Positions 14,837-23,400 of a stretch of DNA of 26,516 nt are shown one piece after another. A model generated the notes under the pieces. The model was given only the letters and a program-made list of their open reading frames with translations. It did not search any database and was not told the DNA's origin. Source of the stretch: CAYFQH01 sp964345215 (GTDB taxonomy: Bacteria; Bacillota; Clostridia; Christensenellales; Aristaeellaceae); the NCBI GenBank assembly GCA_964345215.1, contig CAYFQH010000027.1:1-26516 (forward strand), written 5' to 3'. Positions within the stretch are counted from its first letter, which is position 1; each line of letters begins with the position of its first letter. A program made the translations under genes and the position numbers.

Positions 14837-15600
14837 CACTTTTTGATTTTTTATGGCCGCAAAATTTTAGCGAGAACATCTATTGGCAAAATGGAAAGAA
14901 AGAAAACCGCTGCTGGATTAAGCCAAGGGAGACCATGTTTGAAAGAGAAAGCTTTTTGCCACAGGTTCTTTTATGGGGGTTAGAGCCTTTTACTATTGGA
15001 TTCACGATAGTAACTACCTAATAACAGAAGAAAATAAAAGCCAGAAAGGAACTTCCGAAAAGTGGTCTTTTTCTTTTTCTGGGGCTCATTGCGTTATTTT
15101 AATGAGCCAGTTTTTAAAAATCAATTCATTGCAAATTTATAACATTCGTTTTTTAACTATCCACAGGGGAACGCTTTTTAAAGAGACTATGCAAAGGTGA
15201 ATGGTCATGCAAAGTTTGTATATCAATAAGGAATAGAAGCGACATCTTTAAAGGATTACAGAAGGGCTGATTGAATACTCATGCTGTATATTCAAGATGA
15301 TTGAAGAAAAAGGAACGGGAACAGAAAAACACGAACTATCCACAGTTTCCACAGGTTTGTCCACAGAAAAAAGGCTAAAAACCATGAAATAGACAGCTTT
15401 TAAACAACAATCAGTAAAAAAGCATGTGGAAGAAAAAGTTTTCCACATGTGGAGAGCCTTGTTAAGAACTGTTATAAAAATCTAACAATATGAAAAAAAG
15501 CCTTGACAAAAAAAGTTTGAGGAAGCCAGAAGAAGGGAGGGAATGGGAGAAAAACAAGAACAAAAACTTGATTTTTTTAACAAAAATGCAAAAACAGGAT
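14837..15600. other. Long gene-free A+T-rich region
   Basis: About 760 bp without a credible gene. Short open frames on both strands (for example 14973-15200 + and 15248-15448 -) have no ribosome binding sites and low-complexity products. The distinctive content is repeated TCCACA-type 9-mers (separate entry) and A-rich stretches around 15465-15600. A TTGACA at 15505-15510 lacks a good -10 box at the right distance. Confidence 0.55.
15157..15456. promoter_or_regulatory. Cluster of DnaA-box-like sequences
   Basis: Compared with the DnaA box TTATCCACA. One mismatch: CTATCCACA at 15157-15165 and 15336-15344, TTGTCCACA at 15357-15365, TTTTCCACA at 15439-15447. Two mismatches: GTTTCCACA at 15345-15353 and, on the minus strand, TCTTCCACA at 15425-15433 and CTCTCCACA at 15448-15456. 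Six lie within 121 bp, and three of those follow each other at 9-12 bp steps. A+T-rich DNA flanks them. This fits a DnaA-binding region. Whether it is oriC, a secondary DnaA cluster or a titration site cannot be told here, because no dnaA or dnaN is in the window. Confidence 0.6.
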
Positions 15601-15655
15601 ACCGCTAAAAATGCCCGGCCGGTAACAAAAGCTACCGCCGGGCATTTTTAGTGGT
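15601..15655. terminator. Strong bidirectional hairpin terminator
   Basis: 14-bp perfect stem ctaaaaatgcccgg (15605-15618) with its complement at 15638-15651, plus an inner cggta/taccg stem and outer pairs. T5 tracts are present on either strand. It lies 115 bp beyond the stop of the 99-aa gene and probably ends the ftsK operon. Confidence 0.8.
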
Positions 15656-15769
15656 ATATAATTTTAAAAAGCTGTAACCATTAAGCACATCAATAAAAGG
15701 CAAGCAAAATCACACTATTTTACGGCAGGGCGTTTTTTAGCGCCTGGCTTTCTGATATGCAGCCTTGCT

Positions 15770-16069
15770 CTAATCCACGGCGTTTCGGGGATCCTGGCTC
15801 TTTCGCTTGGGAGCCTTGGGGTTAATGTACTCCACTTCCAGCCTGTCAAAGGGCAGGGAATCTACAAAATCCTGGGGATAAAAGCGGGTTTGGGAAAAAT
15901 TTTCCCATTCCTGCTGGTTCTTATTAAGCCACAAGGGGGCAGATAAATCCAGCTCCTTTAAAGCCTCCCTAAGGGGTTCCACCGGATCTTCAAAGGTGGC
16001 GGGCACCGTCACCTGTTTTACAATCCGCCCGTTTTTAATGCCCCTAACCCAAATGCTGGTATTCTCCAT
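15770..16069 (-). CDS. Hypothetical protein, 99 aa, downstream of ftsK
   Basis: The ATG at 16069 has TTGGAGG 6 nt upstream and lies 15 bp after the ftsK stop, so it is clearly co-transcribed with it. The product begins MENTSIWVRGIKNGRIVKQ, has a central TRFYPQDFVDSLPFDRLEVEY and a basic end (PKAPKRKSQDPR). It has no signal peptide or membrane segment and is probably cytosolic. I do not recognise a family. The steady codon pattern and tight operon position make it a real gene. Confidence 0.8.
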   Translation of the reverse strand: MENTSIWVRGIKNGRIVKQVTVPATFEDPVEPLREALKELDLSAPLWLNKNQQEWENFSQTRFYPQDFVDSLPFDRLEVEYINPKAPKRKSQDPRNAVD

Positions 16070-16084
16070 TGTAAACCTCCAAAA

Positions 16085-18973
16085 TTATTCAATATCAAGG
16101 GCATCCAACTCATCCCGGGTAATGAGTACTTCCCTTGGCTTGGCCCCGGCGGCCTGGCTGATAATGCCCCGGCGGGTCATTTCGTCAATTAAACGGCCTG
16201 ACCGGGCATAGCCGATGCGCAGCCGCCTTTGGAGCATGGAAATAGAGGTTTGCCCGTCTTCCACTGCCATTTCAATGGCCTGGCGCAAAAGGGGGTCTAA
16301 ATCGCTGGCATCGCTTGTGCTGCCCCCATCACCGGCAAATGCAGGCATGCCGTTTCCGCCCCCTTCCTGTTCCAACTGTTCAAGAACTGTGGGGTCGTAT
16401 TCCACCTGGCTGTGGCTCCGTACAAAGTGGGTAATCCGGTTTACCTCCTCATCGGATACAAAGCAGCCTTGCACCCGGGTAGGGGTTCTGGCCCCGGAGG
16501 GAGAGTAGAGCATATCCCCCCGACCCAGGAGTTTTTCAGCCCCTACGGCATCCAAAATGGTTCTGGAGTCGATATTGGAGGAAACGGCAAAGGCGATACG
16601 GGAGGGGATGTTCGCCTTAATCAGGCCCGTAATCACATCTACCGATGGGCGTTGGGTGGCAACAATTAAGTGAATTCCAGCAGCCCGGGCCAACTGGGCC
16701 AGGCGGCAGATGGATTCTTCCACATCTTTTTTAGCTGCCATCATTAAGTCGGCCAATTCGTCAATCACCACTAATATAAAGGGCAGCTTCTCCTCATCTG
16801 GGCCTAGGGCGGCATTGTACCCTGCCATGTTGCGAACCCCTTTTTCCGTAAACTTGTGGTAGCGCTCCATCATTTCCGCCACCGCCCAGGAAAGGGCTCC
16901 GGCGGCCTTATGGGGGTCACTGACCACAGGCACAATCAAGTGGGGAATACCGTTGTAGCCTTGGAGCTCCACCACCTTGGGGTCGATCAAAATCATCCGC
17001 ACCTCCTCTGGGGTGGAGCGGTAGATGACGCTGTTAATAATGCTGTTTATGCAAACGGATTTACCGCTGCCTGTGGCCCCGGCAATTAAAATATGGGGCA
17101 TACGGGATAAATCGCAGATAATGGGCTTGCCTGCAATGTCTTTGCCTAAAGCCACAGCCAAGGGGGATTGGGCCTGGCCCATCTCCTTTGACTGGAGAAC
17201 TTCCCGTAAGGTAACGGCTTGAATTTCTTTGTTGGGCACCTCGATGCCCACCAGGGATTTACCGGGGATAGGGGCTTCAATGCGCACCCCGTTTGAAGCC
17301 ATGGAAAGGGCGATATTATCGCTGATGCTGGTAATGCGCTTTACATTTACCCCGGCAGCTAATTCTAGTTCAAAGCGGGTGATGGCAGGGCCACGGGTGA
17401 TGTTTTGCACCTGGGCGGCAATGCCAAAGCTCTGTAGGGTTTCGGCCAGGGTAGTTGCCCGGGCCTGGTCTTCCCTGGAGGTATCCAGCTGGTTTTGGCT
17501 GGGCATGTGGAGCATATCAAAGGAAGGATAGGCGTAGGCAATTTGCTGTTTGACTTCCTTCTTTTTCTTCTCTGGCAGGTTTTCCGGCAGGGATACCTTA
17601 GGGGCTCCAATGTCCTCCCCGCTCATTTTAGCCAAGGGGGAGGGGGATGGCGGTGCCGGGAAGTAGGATAAAGGTCCGCTGGTTTCCTTTTGATCATCTT
17701 GTCCGATGGAGAGAGTGGATTCCTCTTGTTTAAAAACAGGGGCCGGAGGGGCATAGTTTGATACAAGGGGAGCTGCCGGTTCAAAAGATGTTCCACTGTT
17801 TTGATCAGAGGGCGGCTGGATGCCGCCAGCCGGAGAAAGAGGCTTTGTTACCCGGGTTTTTGTTTTTTTATCAAAACTGGGTGGCGGGGCATAGGTACCC
17901 TGGGAGGGGTCAAAGGGATCGGCAGCAATAACCTCGTCATATAAATTTACTGTTGGTTGGCCGGTATAGGCTGGGGGAGGCTGAAAACCGCCTCCCTGCT
18001 CCTGGGCCATGTAGGCTTCCTCATTTTCCTGGGCTTTGGGTGATAGCTTGTGGCTTACAAAAGAAGTGAAGGCAGAAAGGGAAAACTTGGGTTTTTTTTC
18101 TGCTGGAGCCTGGGGGTAGGCTGGGGGCATCAAGGGAGGCTGCTGATAGGGCTGTTCATACTGTTGCTGCTGGTATTGCATTTGCTGCTGGTATTGCATT
18201 TGCTGCTGGTATTGTTGCTGCTGCATGGCCATATAGCGCTGGGCCTCCTGTTCTTGCCAAAGCTGTTCCCGGGCGGCTTGAAAAGCCGCTTCCTCAGAAC
18301 TTAGGGGTTCATCCTGGGGGGCACCATAGCGAATCCGGTCAATCAGGGCCCCTATATCCAGCTGAAACAGCCACACAGCAAGGCCCATAATGACAAGGGG
18401 CAGTACAATAATAGAGCCTACCCGCTGAAGAACCATATAAAAGGGCCAGGCAACCAGCATGCCAAGAAGGCCGCCGCCCTGATGAGTGCCCATGCTCAAC
18501 TGATAGCTTTGGTTTAAAAAGTTGCCGAAGTTTTTAGCATTGGGCACCTTTGTTTCTCTAAAAATAACCCGGCTGATGTAATCCATCAGGGAATAGTTGG
18601 TCCGATCTTCTTTGTCGTAGGTGTAGCTGACCATAATAATAAAGGCCAGCGCGCATAGATATATCAAAAAAGAAAGGATTAAATCCCTGGGCGAAGCCTT
18701 TTGACGGGCAGACAGGGCCAGAAGCCCTCCGGCCCAAATTAAAAACAAGGGAAGTAAAAAGGCCAGGGAGCCGGCCAGGCCGTAAATTAAGTTTTTAACC
18801 ACAACAAAAACAATGCTCTCTAACTGTACAAACATGGCCACCAGGGCCAAAAGCCCAAAGGCAATGAGCAAAAGCCCCAAGAAACCTCGAAGCATCAAGG
18901 AATCGGTGGAGTAGGTTTTTTGGTTAGAGGAACTTTGCTTTTTCCTTTTTTTACGAATCGAACTTTTTGCCAT
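16085..18973 (-). CDS. ftsK: DNA translocase FtsK/SpoIIIE
   Basis: 962 aa. Four N-terminal membrane segments lie within residues about 28-210. A long disordered linker rich in Gln and Pro (about 245-480) follows, then the motor. Walker A GATGSGKS is at about 631-638, Walker B ILVVIDELADLM at about 731-742, and a C-terminal winged-helix gamma domain at about 895-955 (SISMLQRRLRIGYARSGRLI). The protein pumps DNA during septation, or into the forespore in spore formers; the sequence does not separate FtsK from SpoIIIE. The start ATG has GGGAGG 5 nt upstream. An 18-bp repeat encodes part of the Gln-rich linker. It follows the DUF3298-like gene by 34 bp. Confidence 0.95.
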   Translation of the reverse strand: MAKSSIRKKRKKQSSSNQKTYSTDSLMLRGFLGLLLIAFGLLALVAMFVQLESIVFVVVKNLIYGLAGSLAFLLPLFLIWAGGLLALSARQKASPRDLILSFLIYLCALAFIIMVSYTYDKEDRTNYSLMDYISRVIFRETKVPNAKNFGNFLNQSYQLSMGTHQGGGLLGMLVAWPFYMVLQRVGSIIVLPLVIMGLAVWLFQLDIGALIDRIRYGAPQDEPLSSEEAAFQAAREQLWQEQEAQRYMAMQQQQYQQQMQYQQQMQYQQQQYEQPYQQPPLMPPAYPQAPAEKKPKFSLSAFTSFVSHKLSPKAQENEEAYMAQEQGGGFQPPPAYTGQPTVNLYDEVIAADPFDPSQGTYAPPPSFDKKTKTRVTKPLSPAGGIQPPSDQNSGTSFEPAAPLVSNYAPPAPVFKQEESTLSIGQDDQKETSGPLSYFPAPPSPSPLAKMSGEDIGAPKVSLPENLPEKKKKEVKQQIAYAYPSFDMLHMPSQNQLDTSREDQARATTLAETLQSFGIAAQVQNITRGPAITRFELELAAGVNVKRITSISDNIALSMASNGVRIEAPIPGKSLVGIEVPNKEIQAVTLREVLQSKEMGQAQSPLAVALGKDIAGKPIICDLSRMPHILIAGATGSGKSVCINSIINSVIYRSTPEEVRMILIDPKVVELQGYNGIPHLIVPVVSDPHKAAGALSWAVAEMMERYHKFTEKGVRNMAGYNAALGPDEEKLPFILVVIDELADLMMAAKKDVEESICRLAQLARAAGIHLIVATQRPSVDVITGLIKANIPSRIAFAVSSNIDSRTILDAVGAEKLLGRGDMLYSPSGARTPTRVQGCFVSDEEVNRITHFVRSHSQVEYDPTVLEQLEQEGGGNGMPAFAGDGGSTSDASDLDPLLRQAIEMAVEDGQTSISMLQRRLRIGYARSGRLIDEMTRRGIISQAAGAKPREVLITRDELDALDIE
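18164..18226. repeat. 18-bp tandem repeat inside ftsK
   Basis: ttgctgctggtattgcat repeats at 18164-18181 and 18182-18199 and partly at 18200-18214. On the coding strand it encodes MQYQQQ units in the Gln-rich linker. The unit is a multiple of three, so copy-number change would keep the frame. Confidence 0.85.
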
Positions 18974-19007
18974 GCCGGCCTCCCATATAAAAGCTAATGA
19001 AAATCAA

Positions 19008-20201
19008 TTATTGTACCACCATGATGCAAGATAAAACGCCTTGTTCATCCCCGTGGAGGCGCAGCTGGTAATCGCCAAAGCGATAATAGTCGCTGACTCC
19101 TGGTTCAAGCCAGTACTCATAGGCGGTTTGTTCATCCACCTCAAAGGTACTGGCGGGCTCTCCAAGCACTTGGCGCCATTGTTTTTGGGTAGTTTTGCCC
19201 GTAATCAGCCCATACAAATTCCCTCTGGTGGTGCGGATGCCTTGAACAATAGACTGGTCGTAGCCGCTATGAAGGTTGTCGGTTATGAGCCATACCTGCC
19301 TAAAGAGAGGGTCTTCAATATGGATAAAGCGGCCGCCGGGAAAGTTGTCCGGATCGCTTAACAGCCGGTGCTCTTCAATAACATGGGGCAATTTATCCCC
19401 AATGGCTACAGGAACCTGGGGCAGAGTTCCTTCCTTTATGGCCTGCTCAATCAAAGGCAGGCTATCGTCGGTTAGGGTGAGGGATTCTTTTACCCCCAAA
19501 CGGGCCAGGCTGCTGTTTGTTTTCAGGTTCAAAAATTCTTCCAGCTCAGCATATAAAAAGTGGGTGGAACCGCTGTACCCCGATAGGAAGGAGAAGGCCT
19601 CGGGAGAATAGTAAAAAGTAATGCCCAAATCATCAAGGGCAAAGTAAGTTCTTGGCAGGGGGGTCATGGCGTCGTTTGTCATGTAACCCGATAAGGTGGG
19701 ATAAAGGCTTTCATCAATGGTGGTTTCCATAAAGGTAAAGGCTTTTTCAACATCCAAAAACAATTCCTCCGGGGCAACGACTTTGCCTGCCAGCAAATCA
19801 AAGGTTATTACGCCGTACTCCTGGCCACTCCAGCCCTTGCCCATATCGCCCAGAGCACTTAGGGTAATGGAGAGAATATCTTCCTTTAGATAAGCTTTGT
19901 AGGAAACATCAAGGCCCCAGCCTCCTGCCTGCAAGGAATTCAAGGTAGTGATGCGCTGGTCAATTTTTCCTTCAGAGTAAATGGCAATATTAACGGCCAT
20001 ATCTGTTTGGGGGTCGGCACTTCCAAAAAAAACAGGGTAAACAATTTTACCATGGTCGTTTTGGTAGGTAGTGTCAGTGAGGGTGTAGGCCGGTTTTGCT
20101 CCCTGGGCAGTTTCTTCTTTTTCCTGGGCCAAGGCCATGTGGGGCGTAACAAAGGCACAAAGGGCCAGGGTCAGGCTTAAAAATCGCATCTTATATTTCA
20201 C
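19008..20201 (-). CDS. Exported protein with DUF4163/DUF3298-like region
   Basis: 397 aa. A signal peptide covers about the first 26 residues after GTG (SLTLALCAFVTPHMALAQ). The first half resembles the DUF4163-DUF3298 module of extracytoplasmic Clostridia proteins: a YPVFFG strand, NIAIYSEGKIDQ, a central VSYKAYLKEDILSITLSA, then YGVITFDLLAGKVVAPEELF and LGITFYYSPEA. The C-terminal 150 residues (from about LPHVIEEHRLL) are a separate region I do not recognise. The frame reaches 20231, but AAGGAGG lies inside it; GTG at 20201 has a 9-nt spacer. It is first in the ftsK operon. Confidence 0.75.
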   Translation of the reverse strand: MKYKMRFLSLTLALCAFVTPHMALAQEKEETAQGAKPAYTLTDTTYQNDHGKIVYPVFFGSADPQTDMAVNIAIYSEGKIDQRITTLNSLQAGGWGLDVSYKAYLKEDILSITLSALGDMGKGWSGQEYGVITFDLLAGKVVAPEELFLDVEKAFTFMETTIDESLYPTLSGYMTNDAMTPLPRTYFALDDLGITFYYSPEAFSFLSGYSGSTHFLYAELEEFLNLKTNSSLARLGVKESLTLTDDSLPLIEQAIKEGTLPQVPVAIGDKLPHVIEEHRLLSDPDNFPGGRFIHIEDPLFRQVWLITDNLHSGYDQSIVQGIRTTRGNLYGLITGKTTQKQWRQVLGEPASTFEVDEQTAYEYWLEPGVSDYYRFGDYQLRLHGDEQGVLSCIMVVQ

Positions 20202-20261
20202 GTTGTCATTCCTCCTTAACGGGTAAAACAAGTAAACACAAAAATTCTATGATAGAGTATA

Positions 20262-20290
20262 ATTGTACATCATTGAGCAAAAGGGTGCAA
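20262..20290 (-). promoter_or_regulatory. Promoter of the DUF3298/ftsK operon
   Basis: Minus strand TTGCAC (20285-20290), 17-bp spacer, TACAAT (20262-20267), about 60 bp before the GTG start. Confidence 0.65.
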
Positions 20291-20330
20291 GGGAAGGGGA
20301 AATAGCTTTTTCTTTAATATTAGTAGCGAA

Positions 20331-20341
20331 TATGGTATACT
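20331..20341 (+). promoter_or_regulatory. Extended -10 promoter of the surface protein gene
   Basis: tatggtatact contains TGgTATACT, an extended -10 element, about 117 bp before the start. The -35 region (TTTAAT, 17 bp upstream) is weak. The same 11-mer precedes the next gene at 25075. Confidence 0.5.
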
Positions 20342-20457
20342 TTTGGTTTAAAAATAGATTCTTTTTTTTAAAAAAGGGGAAGAAAATTCCTTTCCCGTTC
20401 GTTCTATGTTTGGCAGAATAAACTTTAAATGGCAATAAGCAAGAAAGGCCGGTAACA

Positions 20458-23400
20458 GTGATGAAAAAATGGAGAAATAGAATATATGCGTGTTTGGCAG
20501 TCTGCCTGGTATTAGGCCAGCTTAGCCCCTTGATGTCCAGGCCTGCCTGGGGGGATGAAATACAACCTGGGCAGGAACCTGCCCCTCCGGCTCAAACGGA
20601 ACAAAGGGAGCCACTGCCCCAAACGCCCCTGGCAGAGCAAACCCCACCCCAGGAGCCAACGCCAGGGGAGCTGGGCCCCGCAGAAACCCCGCCTTTCTCC
20701 CCTTCTGTAGAGGAAGAAGAACCCAGTGTAACCCGGGATCCGAACCTGCCTATGGTAAACCCCGGAGAGCCCGGGGGCCAAACAGGCCAGCCTCTTCCCC
20801 CCGGCCAGTGGAACGAGTCTTTTTGTGACCATGCAAACATTAACTGTGTCCAGGCTCCGGTTTGCGATAAAGACCACCAGGAGCACATTGTACAAGATGT
20901 GCATGGCCTTAAGGTTGCTGCATGTAAACTGGGCCGATGGCTTTTAGACCAACAGGATGAAATACACCGCATCCAAAAGGGGGAAGCCATTGCATCCTTT
21001 ACCGGTAAAGAAGACGGGAAGATTGACCTGAGTAAAGGCGGGGCTCTGATTCGCCAAAGCGGTACCTATTGGGTTACCGGCGGCAGCGGAGAGGAGAAAA
21101 TTGAAATTGCCCCCAACCGGATTGTAAACCTGGTTTTAGAAGAAACCTTGGGACAGGAACTGATTCTTCACCCCAATACAAGGGTTAATATTTTACCTAA
21201 AGCATATAACAGCTGGAATAAAATTGAAATTGGCAAAAACAGCGAAGTGCGCTTTATGGGCACCGGTGCCCTAAGCCTGGGGCAAAGCCTAGCTGATGAC
21301 AGCGCTTATATTGACGTAGCCCGGGGCAGCGTAAACCTGCGGGGCATTAACGAAAAACACGGCCGGGCCCTTTATGTGTTCCCAAGCCAGGGGGCGGCTG
21401 AAATTGCCATTGAAGAGAAAACGCTGGCCCAAACAGCCGATAAGGATGGGAATTATTACGTTTGGCTTACCCCTGTAGGAGGTGCCTTGGGAGGTATTAC
21501 CTACGAGGCGGAGCTCATTGGCACTAGGCTTACCATTACGGCTCAAATAGGCCAAGGGCAGCTGCCCCAGGACCCCCAACCAGGGCAAGAACCCCAGCCA
21601 CAGGAAGAAATTGAAACCCCAGCGCCCCCTGTAAAAGAAGGGGCAGAACAGTTATACGAAAATAAAAGCATTTCCATTGGGGCCGGGCAAAGCTATACCC
21701 TATCGGGCCTGTTAGAAGGAGAGGACAGGGAATACCTGGTTACCTTTGCCGCCAGCGGCAGCACCCTTGTTTTAGACAACTTAAAACTTGCCACAGGCTC
21801 CGCTTTGGTGGTTAAAAATGCGGGAGAGAACGAAATACAATTTTTAGGGGAAACAGCCGGCCTGTTCATCGAAAACAGCGGTACCCTCAACCTCTTTGCC
21901 AACGGTGCCTCTCTTCTAGGCCCAATCAACCTCTCTGGCGGGGGGAATACCTTTTATCAGGGAAACACGGAAAGCTTGCGGATTTTAAACCAGCCGGTTG
22001 TGATGGCTGCCCTTGCAGAAGGAGCTATCGACAAAAATACGGTATTTTTAAACCAGGGCATGGCCCTGCCTCTCATCTGGCTGGAAAGCAAAACCTTCCT
22101 CATCCCCCAAAGCATGGAGGGGAACTACCTTTTTACCTTGGACAAAAATGTGCTTCAAATGGAAGCAAATCCCGCTAAATATATGGATGAACCGGACATG
22201 GCCCAGGCTGCTGTGGGGATGATGCCCCAGGCGGAAGACCAACTGACCGAGACGATCACCCTTTCCGAAGCAGAAGGGGATATTACCCTTAGCCTGAACA
22301 CAAACTATCATTTTATCGGTGGCGGCCAACCCTGGAACAACGGAATCATCATCCCTTCAGGCTATGAAGGCACCATCACCTTGGATCAGGCCCTTGTGCA
22401 AAGCCTTGCCCTGCCCGATTCGGGAACCATCGCTTTTACCCTTGTTGGGCATAATGAAATTGCCCAGCTTACAGGGGGGAAAACGAGCCTTGCCTTTAGC
22501 CAAGGAGGCAATATCACCATTGGTCAGTGGCAAGCTGATACAGCCTTGGGCACAGTGTTAGGCAATGTGCAAATTACCGGGGATAAGTCTTTTACCCAGC
22601 CAACCCAAACGGTTGTGCTGCTGAAAGACTCGGCAGGGCAAAGTGCTGCCAACCAGGTGGTTGCGGTTACCTTGGAAGGGGAAGCCCCCTTTAATGCCCT
22701 GGTGTTTCCCGATGGGACCCTTTGGTTTTGGGGAAGAGAAGTGAACCAAGACAATATTACAGTGCAAGGGTATGAGGCTACCATTGTTATAAAAGATGGC
22801 CAGCCCCAGGGCCCGGTAAATATTTCAGGCGAAGCAGGCGAATGTAAGGGGCTGGAAGCAACCATTACCTTTTCATCTCCCGGGGGCAACAGCGCCGGCA
22901 TTGTTTATACCATTACCGCCCAAGGCGAGGAATTGCCCCCAGGTTATGTGCCTGACGCACAAATTGCCCAAGGCTTAAAAGACTCTAACGGCCTTTGGAA
23001 GGTGGTTATATCCCAAGGCCTTGAAAAGGGAAAAACCATCAACTTCAGGGCTTATGCAAGTGCCATTGGAGGCCTTGAACTAACAAAAGAAACAGAAGAC
23101 TACTTCCAGTTTAGCCAACAAACCTACAGCTTTTTGGTAGAGGGAAGGCAAGCCTTCCCTCTGGACAGCATCAAGCCCGATTCCAAATTTTACGACGGCC
23201 AGGCCTATGCCTTTACAAACCTGCCCCAAGGGGTTAACTTAACTTATAAAACAGCCGGGGGCAATGGGCTTGCCCAAGCGCCTATAAATGCGGGCAGCTA
23301 CATTGCTGTGTTTGAAGTGCCCCAAGGGCACCCCGATTATTTTGAGGGCACCTTTGAAAAAGCCATTGTTATTTCCAAAACCCAAAACCCGGCCCAGGTC

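Noticed and set aside
14529..14983. Frames overlapping the tRNA on both strands
   Set aside because: They are translations of tRNA and terminator sequence.
15248..15448. 66-codon minus-strand frame in the DnaA-box region
   Set aside because: No ribosome binding site, and its composition is explained by the repeated TCCACA motifs.
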